Assembly (NCBI GenBank): GCA_937944445.1
Contig: CALDYP010000045.1
Span: 16,887-80,886, forward strand
Origin: an uncultured Anaerolineae bacterium
Lineage (GTDB): Bacteria > Chloroflexota > Anaerolineae > Aggregatilineales > Phototrophicaceae
DNA length: 64,000 nt
Direction of reading: 5' to 3'
The translations under genes were made by a program, and so were the position numbers. Below, piece by piece: positions 25,094 through 34,334 of this stretch (positions within the stretch are counted from its first letter, which is position 1; the number at the start of each line of letters is the position of its first letter). The notes under the pieces are model-generated. The model saw nothing but the letters and a program-made list of their open reading frames with translations. It ran no database searches and had not been told where the DNA came from.

Positions 25094-28000
25094 TTAGCAC
25101 TCCGTGTAGCCGCAGGTCATGCAGCGGCGGCAGCCCTCCGCGCGGATGAGCGAGATCGTGCCGCATTCAGGGCACATATCCGCCCCACTGTTAAAGCCGG
25201 ACGCTTCCATCGCGGGCATGAACGTGACGTTAGGGACGGTTTGAACGCCGTTGGTCTGGCGGCGCGGCGCGGGCGGCACAGGCTCCACCCCGGCCATGGG
25301 CAGGCCGAGCTGCTGCGGCGTGTCCTCTTTGAAGTAGTAATCGGCGATGGCGTTCGCCACCGCATCTGGCAGCGACAGCACGCGGTTCGAGCCGATGCCG
25401 GTCGGGCGCGCCCCGCCGATGCCGTGAAGCTGCTCCATGATGAGGCGCAGCATCTCGCGGCGGTTGTGCGGCGCGGTCGTGCGCAGTTGCAGGCTGATCA
25501 TGCGGCCCATCGCCTCCGCGTCGGCTTGGATGTCGCTGCCGGCCTTGCCCACGGTGATGAACACCTCGAACGGGTTGCCATGTTCGTCGTTGTTCATCGT
25601 GATGTAAGACGTGCCGAACGGCGTGCGGAACTTGACCGTTGTGCCGCTCAAGCGCACAGGGCGCGGGTACTCTTTGTGCGGCGTCTGGACTGGCTCGGGC
25701 GCGGGCTTCTCTTCCTTGCGCAGGTGTTCCATCTCTTTCTCAGCGCGCTCGTCACCCTTGAGCATCAGCACCTGCTCATCGCGGCTGCCGTCGCGGTAGA
25801 TCGTGCCGCCTTTGCAGCCCAGATCATACATCTGGAGGTAGAGCTGGCTCACCTGCTCAACCGTGTAGTGGTTTGGCACGTTGCACGTCTTGCTGATGGC
25901 GCTGTCGATCCAGCGTTGGAACGCCCCCTGCACTTTGACGTGCTCCTCAGGCGCGAGATCCATCGCCGTGACGAAGTGCTCTGGCAGCTTCTCCGCGCCC
26001 GGGTTCTTGGCGTACCAATCGGCCACCACCGGCACTTGCTCCTCGTGCAGGCCGAGACGGCTCTTACGGTAGTAGACCCACGAGAAGAACGGCTCGATGC
26101 CCGTGCTGGTGTTGACCATCGTTCCGGTGGTGTTGTGGCTCACAAAGCCGTTGGCGATGTAGGTCTGGTTGCTGGGCACAGAGATGTCGTATGTGTAGGA
26201 CATGCCATCGGTGATCTCGGCCACATCGTCGAGGAAGATGTCGAGGTTGACCAACTGAGCAAGGCGCGAGTCGAGAAACTGCGGGTGCTCTGCGATCACT
26301 TCCTTCACATAGTGCTGGGTGAGCGCACCGTTGCTGACCAAGCCGACCATGCGCTGGCGCACCTCATTCGGCAAGCCTTGCGACACGGCGTAGAACTCTT
26401 GCAGCAGCACCGGCTCATCGATGCTATCGCCGCGATCAGACATCGCCCCCAGATCAGCCAGTTTGGCGCGTTTGCGCTCGCTGATGAAGCCCACAACATC
26501 GGCGAAGCGGGCGGCCTCACGCCGATTCAGCACGCGCACCTCATACATGGCTCGTTTGCCCATGTGGCTTTCCTGCGGCGGCAGTTGGCGCAAGGTCGCC
26601 ACGATGCCCAGCCCAAGCAGAGCGACTTGCACCTGCTTGGCCAACGTCGCTGAGGTCGTCGCTAGGGTGATCGTGCCGCGCGTGACGCAGCCATCGGCTT
26701 CGAACAAGCCGCGCAAGAACGCTGCCACCATCGGCTTACCGCCGCGCAGCACCGCCTGCGGGATGAACGCACCCGCTGCCCCTTCACCACGATTGCCGCT
26801 CGGCTTGGCCAGCCTGTTCGCTTCGAAGAAGCGCCCGATGTAGTAGCCGGTCAGATTGACCGTCCAGCAGCCTTGACGCTCCTCGACCCCGATCTGGCGC
26901 TCACCCCACACTTGCTGCATGAGCTGCTGCACGTGCGCCACAAGGTCGGCATCTTGCTTGCTGACGACGATGTGCAGGCCGCCACGCTTCTTGGTGTAGC
27001 CATCACCCATGTAAAGGCCGAGCAGCTCAGCAAGCTCGGCAGTGAGAGATGTGGGCAGCGCGCTCATGGAGCGGTTTCCCTGTTCAACCGGCTTCAACGC
27101 GACCGTTTCGCCCTCGCCCAACGTGCCTCGCTTGAGCACCATGCGGTCGCCAATCTGCATTTCATCCATGCGCCGCCACACATAATTGCCCGCGTGGTCG
27201 ATTATGCGTAGGCGATGGTTGTGGGTGGCGGTGATGCTGAAACCGTGCCGCGTGGTGATCTTCTTGACCGGTTGCAGGCCGTTCACGTAGAAGTGCGACG
27301 TGCTCTCAAGGCCAGTGTCACTGTAGACCCGACGGTTCATGATCTGCCACTGCGGGCCGTTGGGGTCGCCCATCGCCACAATCGGCATCATGCCCTGCTC
27401 TGTGCTGACGAGCGTATCGGGGGCCACACAGCCTGTGGGGGCTTGCGTGAGCAGCGTCACGTTGCGCAGGCCCTTCTGCTTGACGCGCTGGCGCACCTCC
27501 TCTGGCATCTGGCGCATGAAGCCGCTTTGCAGCACCTTCTCGGCGTCGAAGGCCTCAAACGGGCCTTTTTCGGCGGCAAGGTCGGCGCTGGTCTCATAGG
27601 CGGCGATGGCAATCGCCTTGTAGAGCTTCTCGATGAACGCCACGCTCTCATCGCTGCCGTAGCGAATCCCTAAGTAGAGCATCAACTCCGCGACGCCCAT
27701 CGTGCCGAGGCCCACGCGCCGCTCACTGCGCTGTTTGCGCTCGTTCTCTTCGAAGAAGTAGGGCGTGCTGTCTACCACGTTGTCGAGGAAGCGCACGGCG
27801 TAGCGCACCGTGCGATCGAGCTTGTCCCATGCCACGTCGTGCTTGTCGGGGTCGTAGAACCGCGCGAGGTTGATCGCGCCGAGGTTGCAGACGCTCCACG
27901 CGCTCAAGGGCTGCTCACCGCAGTTATGAACGACGATGCCGTTGGCGACGAAACTGTGCGTCACCTCTTCGATCAGATCGTAAACAGGCTCTTCTCCCTC

Positions 28001-31000
28001 CGGCACGATAGCCGTCACCGTCGCGGTGAAGGGCTGTCTGTAAAAGCCTTCTGGGTGCGCTGCCAATGCATTGTGAAGGCGCTTTTGTTTGGCCTCAGTC
28101 AAGAAGCCAACTTCACGGGCAAAGGTGGCAATATTACCGCGCGTGATGAGCAGTTCATGGTTGGCGCGCGTGTGATACAGGCGCTTGCCCCCCTTGCCCT
28201 CTGGCATCAAGCGCAATTTGTCTGATCGGCGATTTTTGTAAAGCTGAGAAGCAATCCCAAAGTTGGCGAGCAGCATTTGAACTTGTGATAGAAGCTCGAC
28301 CGTGCTGGAGGCTAGTCGAATGCTGAAACCTTTCTCACTTGTCCCTTGCACACTGCCATCTGCGGTGAATAGCGCCTGAAGGAACCCCCGCTGCATCTCC
28401 TCGCTTCCAGAGAACACCACTTCAGGCACTTGGAGTTTGTTATCCACAAGGCCATAAGCTTTGACATGGCTGCGCAGACGTTCTGATTGCACGCGGACTT
28501 CGTCGCGGTCTCCTACTTCTACGATGCCGACCGCATAGGTGCGTCGCGTGGTCATCGGCGCTACCAACCGATTGACCGCCTCTGAGAACAACGGAGCCAG
28601 CTCTTGTTTCTCGCTGCCGAAGAAACTCAACACGACACGATCTGATTTGATTGTGCCATCACCAACCAACCATCCCAGAATACGGCCTTCGTCAAGGCTG
28701 CCCGCACTTCCGAAACCGCCCTTACGATTCAGGATATGAACCTCGTCGCCGGGTTGCAGATGCTGAAGCTCGACCCAGCCGCGCGTGGTCATGATGCGAT
28801 GGTCAGCCGTCGCGCGCACGCTGTAGCCCTGCTTCGTTTGGAGACGATACACGGGCTTCACCCCCGTCATGAACACACGGCTAGACGGCGCAAACTGAAC
28901 CCCTGCCCCAAGCCGCTCATCAATCACCACATCGAAGCCTGCGCCCTCGGCAAACAAGTCAGCGATGCGCCGCATGCCGCGGTTGGTGTAGGCCCGTGTT
29001 TCCCCGGTGACGCAAGGGTTGGTGCTGATGAGCGGGCTGAAGTACCAACTGTTGCTCATCTTGTTGCTGCGATCACGGAACCACACGCCCGGCTCGGCGC
29101 TGGCCCATGCGCTCTCGATGATGGCGTTCCACAGCTCGCGCGCCTTGATCGTCTTGTAGTGGATCACCTTGCCGCCTTTGGCCTGCCACGCTTCAAGGTC
29201 GCCGTCCCACTCGTCATCGTAGTTGGGCGCGCTCGTGTCCGGGAACACCAAGTCCCAATCGCCATCGGCCTTCACCGCCTCCATGAAGCGGTCGCTGATG
29301 CCCACGCTGATGTTGGCGTTGGTGATGTTGCCGGCCTCGCGCTTGCTGTTGATGAAGTTGAACACGTCCGGATGCCAGTCGTTGAGGATGAGCATCAACG
29401 CGCCCCTCCTACTTCCGCCTTGTTCGATCAAGCCGGTGACGAAGCTGTAGAGCGCCCCCCACGAGACGGCCCCGCTGGAGCGCCCGTTCACGCCCTTCAC
29501 GTAGGCATGGCGGGGCCGCAGCGATGAGATGTTGATCCCAACGCCGCCGCCACGGGACATGATCTCGGTCATGTGGCTCAGCGTCTCCATGATCCCGCCG
29601 CGGCTGTCGCGCGGGGACGGTATCACGTAGCAGTTTGAGACGACTAGCCCCGCTGAGACGAACGAGTGATCTTCGTCAACTTCCATATCCATGACAATGC
29701 CACGGTAAGTTTCGACCTCAATTGACTGCACACGCACCCAGCGCAAATCATCGTGTTGAATGGAGTAACGCAAGTCAACATCATAAGATGGCGCTGGCGT
29801 ATCGAAAAGCGCTTCGAACAATGGCGCACATTCGTTAGCCGTCGCGTGTAGGCGGTAGGCAGGCGTGCGACCGTTCTTGTGTGTGTTCTCTTCGATCGAG
29901 AAGAAATAGCCCAAACGAAGCAGTAGTTGATGGATCTGCGTTGCCAACGTCCGATTAGCCAACAGCAAGCCAATGCTGTTGCCGCTCATGTAGCCCTCCG
30001 CGCTGAAGATGCCGCGCAGCAGCGCGAGGGTTTCAATATCAGGCAGTTGCATCAGCTTGGCGGGAATCGTCTTGGCATAGCTGTATGCGCCGAAGAAGGC
30101 CTTGAAGAACTCGCCCACTGGCATCGAATTAACCCACAGATCCAACCAGCGCTCAGTGCTGCTCAGCTTCAGCGCAGCAGGTATGCCGAACTTGGCTTCG
30201 ATGATAGCAGCAATGTGCTCTGCTTCAGCGTGTTCATCAAGGTTAAAGACGATCTTAATCCCTGATGGGATGTCGCTGCCAGTGCGGTGTGTCACACAGC
30301 CATTCCCCAACCAGCGCCCGAACAAGAACATCAGATCGGCATCCACAGGCAGTGTATTGTTGAGCGGCAGCGGCCGTTTGCCCAACGTGATGCTGCCATC
30401 AAGCTGAACGCGCGACTTGATTAGTTGGTTCTCGACCACCGCATAGACACTTTGTGGTTGGTCGTGTCCTTGCGCCTCCATGAGGCTATCCACGCCGATG
30501 TAGTCGGATAAGCGAATCTCAGCGACGGGGCACACTTCGGCATTGTGAGCCACCGCCACAAAGTCACCAACGCGAATTTCACTGGCAGGAATCCAAGCAG
30601 GGGCTTGGTCTAGGCGCAGCCCATCGCGCGATTTGTATGTGTTCACCCACTCTGATCGAATCACCAGCACCTTATGTTCCCCAGTCAAGCGCAACGCATC
30701 GTAGCCTATTTTCTGCGCATTGAGGATGTAAAGCGCTTCCTCAGTCTCCCGTTCAAACTTGTGCAGGACTTTTCGCAGGCGGTTGCGATGGGTGACAACA
30801 TAGTCACCGACTTGCACTTCCGCAATGGGGCGATAACCGTGTTGGGTCAACACCTCTTGACTCGGCGGCATGCAATTGTAGTACGTCAGCTTTTGATCCG
30901 TGCCCGCGCCGGTCAGGATGCGCCCACCGGGGACGAACTTCCAGTCATCCAGCAGCCAGCGGAAGTTCTGCGTCCACGTCTGGCGCAGCGCCTCGGTCGG

Positions 31001-31312
31001 CTCGATCTGCGCGATGCCGGCCGCCACGCGATCCATCATCTGCTCGGGCTGCGTCTCCAGCGGCTTGTCGACGTTCTCAAGGTCGCGCTCGACCACTTGC
31101 CCATCGTTGAGCTGCACCGTCACTTTGGGCAGGTTGATCGCCGTGACCGTGCCAATTTCACGCTGGCCCGTTTTTGAGTCCACCACGACGATCACCGTGT
31201 CGCCGACTGTCAGCGTCGCGCGCGTCATGTCCTTTTGAGCGTAGCGATCCAAAAAGATCTTGTAGCCCAGCTCATGCAGCGCGTTAGGTTTGTTTACCGT
31301 TGATTGCACCAT
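25094..31312 (-). CDS. nrdJ: Adenosylcobalamin-dependent (class II) ribonucleotide reductase precursor with three inteins
   Basis: The 2072-residue precursor gives an 861-residue mature enzyme once inteins at 147-560, 767-1130 and 1295-1727 splice out. It reduces ribonucleotides to deoxyribonucleotides using a thiyl radical made from B12 coenzyme. Extein motifs: LTYYN/CYVIPSPRDS (first redox Cys), RGGGVGINISSLRP, STNP/CGEQPLSAWSVCNLGAINL (radical Cys and second redox Cys), QAPTG/TTGTMVNTSTGIEP (phosphate-binding loop) and a C-terminal Cys cluster CPEC...CRRCMTCGYTEC. Inteins 1 and 2 each end immediately before a catalytic Cys. The N-terminal ~100 residues include a small beta-rich segment (VGDTVIVVVDSKTGQ). 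A cobalamin riboswitch precedes the gene. Confidence 0.96.
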   Translation of the reverse strand: MVQSTVNKPNALHELGYKIFLDRYAQKDMTRATLTVGDTVIVVVDSKTGQREIGTVTAINLPKVTVQLNDGQVVERDLENVDKPLETQPEQMMDRVAAGIAQIEPTEALRQTWTQNFRWLLDDWKFVPGGRILTGAGTDQKLTYYNCMPPSQEVLTQHGYRPIAEVQVGDYVVTHRNRLRKVLHKFERETEEALYILNAQKIGYDALRLTGEHKVLVIRSEWVNTYKSRDGLRLDQAPAWIPASEIRVGDFVAVAHNAEVCPVAEIRLSDYIGVDSLMEAQGHDQPQSVYAVVENQLIKSRVQLDGSITLGKRPLPLNNTLPVDADLMFLFGRWLGNGCVTHRTGSDIPSGIKIVFNLDEHAEAEHIAAIIEAKFGIPAALKLSSTERWLDLWVNSMPVGEFFKAFFGAYSYAKTIPAKLMQLPDIETLALLRGIFSAEGYMSGNSIGLLLANRTLATQIHQLLLRLGYFFSIEENTHKNGRTPAYRLHATANECAPLFEALFDTPAPSYDVDLRYSIQHDDLRWVRVQSIEVETYRGIVMDMEVDEDHSFVSAGLVVSNCYVIPSPRDSRGGIMETLSHMTEIMSRGGGVGINISSLRPRHAYVKGVNGRSSGAVSWGALYSFVTGLIEQGGSRRGALMLILNDWHPDVFNFINSKREAGNITNANISVGISDRFMEAVKADGDWDLVFPDTSAPNYDDEWDGDLEAWQAKGGKVIHYKTIKARELWNAIIESAWASAEPGVWFRDRSNKMSNSWYFSPLISTNPCVTGETRAYTNRGMRRIADLFAEGAGFDVVIDERLGAGVQFAPSSRVFMTGVKPVYRLQTKQGYSVRATADHRIMTTRGWVELQHLQPGDEVHILNRKGGFGSAGSLDEGRILGWLVGDGTIKSDRVVLSFFGSEKQELAPLFSEAVNRLVAPMTTRRTYAVGIVEVGDRDEVRVQSERLRSHVKAYGLVDNKLQVPEVVFSGSEEMQRGFLQALFTADGSVQGTSEKGFSIRLASSTVELLSQVQMLLANFGIASQLYKNRRSDKLRLMPEGKGGKRLYHTRANHELLITRGNIATFAREVGFLTEAKQKRLHNALAAHPEGFYRQPFTATVTAIVPEGEEPVYDLIEEVTHSFVANGIVVHNCGEQPLSAWSVCNLGAINLARFYDPDKHDVAWDKLDRTVRYAVRFLDNVVDSTPYFFEENERKQRSERRVGLGTMGVAELMLYLGIRYGSDESVAFIEKLYKAIAIAAYETSADLAAEKGPFEAFDAEKVLQSGFMRQMPEEVRQRVKQKGLRNVTLLTQAPTGCVAPDTLVSTEQGMMPIVAMGDPNGPQWQIMNRRVYSDTGLESTSHFYVNGLQPVKKITTRHGFSITATHNHRLRIIDHAGNYVWRRMDEMQIGDRMVLKRGTLGEGETVALKPVEQGNRSMSALPTSLTAELAELLGLYMGDGYTKKRGGLHIVVSKQDADLVAHVQQLMQQVWGERQIGVEERQGCWTVNLTGYYIGRFFEANRLAKPSGNRGEGAAGAFIPQAVLRGGKPMVAAFLRGLFEADGCVTRGTITLATTSATLAKQVQVALLGLGIVATLRQLPPQESHMGKRAMYEVRVLNRREAARFADVVGFISERKRAKLADLGAMSDRGDSIDEPVLLQEFYAVSQGLPNEVRQRMVGLVSNGALTQHYVKEVIAEHPQFLDSRLAQLVNLDIFLDDVAEITDGMSYTYDISVPSNQTYIANGFVSHNTTGTMVNTSTGIEPFFSWVYYRKSRLGLHEEQVPVVADWYAKNPGAEKLPEHFVTAMDLAPEEHVKVQGAFQRWIDSAISKTCNVPNHYTVEQVSQLYLQMYDLGCKGGTIYRDGSRDEQVLMLKGDERAEKEMEHLRKEEKPAPEPVQTPHKEYPRPVRLSGTTVKFRTPFGTSYITMNNDEHGNPFEVFITVGKAGSDIQADAEAMGRMISLQLRTTAPHNRREMLRLIMEQLHGIGGARPTGIGSNRVLSLPDAVANAIADYYFKEDTPQQLGLPMAGVEPVPPAPRRQTNGVQTVPNVTFMPAMEASGFNSGADMCPECGTISLIRAEGCRRCMTCGYTEC
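26132..27430 (-). other. NrdJ intein 3 (433 residues) with LAGLIDADG homing endonuclease
   Basis: It begins CVAPDTLVSTEQGMMPIV after QAPTG. Block B is ITATHNHRLRII. Endonuclease motifs are LLGLYMGDGYT and FLRGLFEADGCV. It ends in TYIANGFVSHN, followed by extein Thr (TTGTMVNTSTG). It splits the phosphate-binding loop APTGTT of the reductase. It covers residues 1295-1727. Confidence 0.95.
27923..29014 (-). other. NrdJ intein 2 (364 residues) with LAGLIDADG homing endonuclease
   Basis: It begins CVTGETRAYTNRGMRRIADL after STNP. Block B is ATADHRIMTTRGWVE. Endonuclease motifs are ILGWLVGDGTI and FLQALFTADGSV. It ends in EEVTHSFVANGIVVHN, followed by the extein CGEQPL, so the +1 nucleophile is the thiyl-radical cysteine of the reductase. 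All splice residues are canonical. It covers residues 767-1130. Confidence 0.95.
29633..30874 (-). other. NrdJ intein 1 (414 residues) with LAGLIDADG homing endonuclease
   Basis: It begins with Cys (CMPPSQEVLTQHGYRPIAEV) directly after LTYYN. Block B is TGEHKVLV. Endonuclease motifs are FLFGRWLGNGCV and LLRGIFSAEGYM. The C-terminal block is DMEVDEDHSFVSAGLVVSN, followed by extein Cys. The penultimate residue is Ser, not the usual His. It occupies residues 147-560 of the precursor, just before the redox Cys of CYVIPSP. Confidence 0.93.
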
Positions 31313-31421
31313 GCATCACCTCATTCGGTTATTCATCACAGACAAATCGAAGCCATGCAGAGCGCCGTTGACTGGCTCTACATCGACAGACACTCATTTG
31401 GCTCTCATATAAGACGACGGC

Positions 31422-31445
31422 GGGGCAGGCTCTGCAAGCCGCCCC
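31422..31445 (-). promoter_or_regulatory. GC-rich hairpin between riboswitch and nrdJ start
   Basis: On the transcript strand GGGGCGGCT and AGCCTGCCCC pair around TGCAG with one imperfect position. It stands about 40 nt past the riboswitch core and ~110 nt before the nrdJ ATG. There is no T-run, so it may be part of the expression platform without being a classic terminator. Nothing else is seen between it and the start codon. Confidence 0.45.
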
Positions 31446-31485
31446 TGTGCCCCAATGACCTCCCACGCGAAGGGTTTGAGCGATT

Positions 31486-31581
31486 AGACAGAGGTGGGTT
31501 ATCGGGCTATACCGTTGCGCGTCAGCGGCGGATTTGCACCGCACTTCCCCCACTCTCCAAGAATCTCTTGACTCTCTGTCT
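31486..31581 (-). promoter_or_regulatory. Cobalamin riboswitch upstream of nrdJ
   Basis: Read on the minus strand, the 96-nt core is closed by AGACAGAG at the 5' end pairing with CTCTGTCT at the 3' end. Inside are GGGAAGTGCGGTGCAAATCC, then GCTGACGCGCAACGGTA, then a B12-box-like AGCCCGATAACCCACC, in the order of cobalamin aptamers. The gene controlled is the B12-dependent reductase itself. In actinobacteria such switches repress a B12-independent reductase; here the switch sits on the B12-dependent one. A TATGAT hexamer lies ~48 nt upstream; no clear -35 was found. With the ftsZ hairpin, this accounts for the 437-bp gap. Confidence 0.85.
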
Positions 31582-31691
31582 CCGAGGTTATGAAAACGTT
31601 AAGCAACCAAGTTCAGTTCTTGAAATGTATCATAGATAGATGGGGTTGGCAAACGAGTTGGGATAGTTGTGGGAAAAGTGGCATAACGCGA

Positions 31692-31716
31692 AACGGCACA
31701 GGGTAGCTGTGCCGTT
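31692..31716 (-). terminator. Hairpin after ftsZ
   Basis: A perfect 10-bp stem, AACGGCACAG/CTGTGCCGTT, with a five-base loop lies ~35 bp beyond the ftsZ stop and ~50 bp before the putative nrdJ promoter region. There is no long T-run after it on the minus strand, but position and stability suit the end of the dcw transcript. Confidence 0.65.
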
Positions 31717-31749
31717 AGTAGATAATTTAATAGAAGGTTCGTTGCGTCG

Positions 31750-32937
31750 TCAATTCTTCGGGCGGCGCAGGAAGGCCGGGATGTCGTCGGTGCTCTCTTC
31801 GCCCCACGTCCGCGGTTGAACGGGTGGGGGCGCAGGCGGGGTTTGTGGGGGCTGCGCTTGGCGCGGCGGCTGAGCAGGCGGCGGCGGAGCCGCGCTAACG
31901 TACTCGTTGTGGCGCATCTCCGGCGCTTGGCGCGTAGGCTGCATCGGGCGATGCGGCTGTTCGTTGGCGATGCGGCGCTCAGCGCGGCTTTGATCGAAGC
32001 CCGTGGCGATCACGGTGATGCGCACTTCGTCGCCCATCGCGTCGTCGACTTGCGCGCCAAAGATCATGTTCACGTCAGGGTGGGCGCTCTGACGGATGAT
32101 CTCGGCGGCTTCGTTGCACTCGAACAGCGTCAGGTCTTTGCCGCCAGTGATGTTGAACAGGATGCCGCGCGCGCCGTCAATCGTCACGTCGAGCAGGCCG
32201 CTCTGGATGGCCATCTCAGCGGCCCGCCGCGCGCGATCATCGCCCGACGAGCGCCCGACCGCCATGAGCGCCGCGCCGCCCTCGCTCATGATCGTGCGCA
32301 CGTCGGCAAAGTCGAGGTTGATCAAAGCCGGGACGGTGATCAACTCCGAGATGCCTTGAATGCCCTGCCGCAGCACGTCATCGGCCAGCGAAAACGCCTG
32401 CTGCAGCGTCGCGCGTTTGTCCGCAATCGAAAGCAGTCGATCATTGGGGATGACGATGAGGGTGTCTACTTGGGCTTTGAGGTTTTCGATCCCCGCTTGT
32501 GCCATCTGGCTGCGGCGTGTGCCCTCAAAGGTGAAGGGGCGCGTCACAACGCCAATCGTCAAGGCCCCCAACTCTTTAGAGATTTGGGCGATGACCGGCG
32601 CGGCCCCCGTGCCCGTGCCGCCGCCCATGCCACAGGCGATGAACACCATGTCTGCGCCACGCAGCACATCGTACAGCTCATCGGCGCTCTCTTCAGCGGC
32701 TTTGCGGCCAATTTCGGGGTTGCCCCCGGCCCCTAAGCCCTTCGTCAGCTTGTCGCCAATGCGCACCTTCGTTTTGGACTTCGAGAGCATGAGCGCTTGG
32801 GCATCTGTGTTGACCGTGATGAACTCCACACCGCCGAGACCTTCGTTAATCATGCGGTTGACCGCATTGCTGCCGCCCCCCCCAACGCCGATCACCTTGA
32901 TCTGTGCCAAGCCTGCTGGATTAAAATCGCCCATCAT
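31750..32937 (-). CDS. ftsZ: Cell division protein FtsZ
   Basis: 395 residues, tubulin-like GTPase that forms the division ring. Seen: [13 protein letters not shown], the GTP-binding signature [13 protein letters not shown] (~106-118), the NTDAQAL loop, the T7 catalytic segment [11 protein letters not shown], and a Pro/Gln-rich flexible linker (~335-380). The linker ends in the conserved tail DDIPAFLRR that binds FtsA and other partners. It is the last dcw gene and is followed by a hairpin. Two adjacent ATGs are possible starts. Confidence 0.98.
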   Translation of the reverse strand: MMGDFNPAGLAQIKVIGVGGGGSNAVNRMINEGLGGVEFITVNTDAQALMLSKSKTKVRIGDKLTKGLGAGGNPEIGRKAAEESADELYDVLRGADMVFIACGMGGGTGTGAAPVIAQISKELGALTIGVVTRPFTFEGTRRSQMAQAGIENLKAQVDTLIVIPNDRLLSIADKRATLQQAFSLADDVLRQGIQGISELITVPALINLDFADVRTIMSEGGAALMAVGRSSGDDRARRAAEMAIQSGLLDVTIDGARGILFNITGGKDLTLFECNEAAEIIRQSAHPDVNMIFGAQVDDAMGDEVRITVIATGFDQSRAERRIANEQPHRPMQPTRQAPEMRHNEYVSAAPPPPAQPPRQAQPPQTPPAPPPVQPRTWGEESTDDIPAFLRRPKN

Positions 32938-32994
32938 AGTTTAGACAATCCTTTACACCCCTCCGGAGAATTCCCCCCAGACCTATACTCGTTG

Positions 32995-33022
32995 ATTGTA
33001 CTCGCTTCAATATTGTACGCAA
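32995..33022 (-). promoter_or_regulatory. Candidate ftsZ promoter
   Basis: Minus-strand TTGCGT and TACAAT are separated by 16 bp in the 139-bp ftsA-ftsZ gap. The -35, spacing and -10 closely match the candidate ftsL promoter at 46518-46545. An internal ftsZ promoter is common in dcw clusters. Confidence 0.4.
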
Positions 33023-33076
33023 GCAGGGCGCTGTGATATATCCCACAATAACCCCAGTTATCCCAAAGCAACTGAC

Positions 33077-34324
33077 TCAGGATGTGCCTTCATCGGGCAG
33101 CAAGCGGCGGAACAAACGGCTGACCGCGCGCATCACGACGTTGAAGCCCGGCTCGCCTTGTGGGGCTTCATCCTCGGCGACTACGGCGCTTTCGAGGTTC
33201 AAACCCACGCGCAGCAGCCCAACGCTCGTGGCGTAAGCCGGTGAACGCAGCGCGTCGGCGGTCCCAGTCAGGCGCTCGGGCTTGCCGATGCGCACCGGGC
33301 ACTGTAGGAAGCGCGCGGCGATCTCTTGCATGCCCGGCAGCAGCGACGCGCCACCCGTCAGCACGGCGCCCGCCCGCAGCAGTTGGTCATACCCGCTGCG
33401 TTTGACCTCTTTCCGCACCTCTTCAAAGATTTCCTCAATGCGCGCTTCGATGACCCCCGCCATCTGATGGCGCGAGATTTCGCGCGGGGGGCTGTCGCCG
33501 AACGGTTCCACGAGGAACGTCTCCAACTGCGACACGGCGCGCGGCAGCGTGCTGCCATGTTGAAGTTTGACCGTCTCCGCCAGCGCAAACGGCACGTTCA
33601 TCCAGTAGGTGAGGTCGTTGGTGACGTGGTTGCCGCCGATGGGGATCACCGCTGTGTGCCACACCGCGCCTTCGATCAGCACCGCGAGGTCTGTCGTGCC
33701 GCCGCCGATGTCGATCACCACCACGCCCATCTCACGCTCTTGATCGGTCAGGACGGCTTCCGCTGCTGCCAGCGGGTTCAAGATGAACCGATCCACCTCC
33801 ACGCCCGCCGAGGCCGTGGCCTGCTCGATGTTGCTCAGGCTGGTGCTGCCCGCGGTGATGATGTGCGCGTCCACCTCAAGGCGGAAGCAGTGCATCCCGA
33901 TCGGGTTGCGCACGCCATCCTGCCCGTCGAGCGTGTAGCTGCGCGGGATGACGTGCAGGATCTCGCGGTTGTGGGGGATGGCAATGGTGCGCGCGGCGTC
34001 AAGGGCGCGGTCGAGATCCTCTTGGCGCACGCTACGCGAGCCGGTGATGCCCGTCATGCCGCGGCTGGTCATCGACTGGATGTGCCCGCCGGCCACGCTC
34101 ACGAACGCGCGCTGAATTTGAAAGCCGCTGCTGCGCTCGGCTTTGTGGATGGAGGCCGACACTGCCCCAGACAACGCCATCACATCGTTGACGACGCCCT
34201 TCTTCATGCCTTTGCTCGGCTCGATGCCGAGGCCAACCACGTAAATATCATCGGCGCGCACTTCGCCAACGATCGTACAAATCTTGTGGGTTCCGATGTC
34301 AAGGCCGACGACGATTTCGCTCAT
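33077..34324 (-). CDS. ftsA: Cell division protein FtsA
   Basis: 415 residues. The actin-like ATPase fold shows DIGTHKICTIVGE at the N terminus, the phosphate-2 motif VVIDIGGGTTDLAVL (~200-215), and the adenosine motif AVLTGGASLLPG (~345-356). The C-terminal VVMRAVSRLFRRLLP is an amphipathic helix that anchors FtsZ filaments to the membrane. The ATG chosen opens the actin-like domain; further upstream reading is not homologous. It lies 10 bp after ftsQ. Confidence 0.97.
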   Translation of the reverse strand: MSEIVVGLDIGTHKICTIVGEVRADDIYVVGLGIEPSKGMKKGVVNDVMALSGAVSASIHKAERSSGFQIQRAFVSVAGGHIQSMTSRGMTGITGSRSVRQEDLDRALDAARTIAIPHNREILHVIPRSYTLDGQDGVRNPIGMHCFRLEVDAHIITAGSTSLSNIEQATASAGVEVDRFILNPLAAAEAVLTDQEREMGVVVIDIGGGTTDLAVLIEGAVWHTAVIPIGGNHVTNDLTYWMNVPFALAETVKLQHGSTLPRAVSQLETFLVEPFGDSPPREISRHQMAGVIEARIEEIFEEVRKEVKRSGYDQLLRAGAVLTGGASLLPGMQEIAARFLQCPVRIGKPERLTGTADALRSPAYATSVGLLRVGLNLESAVVAEDEAPQGEPGFNVVMRAVSRLFRRLLPDEGTS

Positions 34325-34334
34325 GAACCGCGCT

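Noticed and set aside
25091..26653. A 520-codon plus-strand frame opposite nrdJ.
   Set aside because: Antisense shadow of nrdJ with no recognisable domain; nrdJ extein and intein motifs are unmistakable.
31629..31658. TATGAT as the -10 of an nrdJ promoter with TTGCCA as -35.
   Set aside because: The spacer would be only 12 bp, so only the -10 is mentioned.
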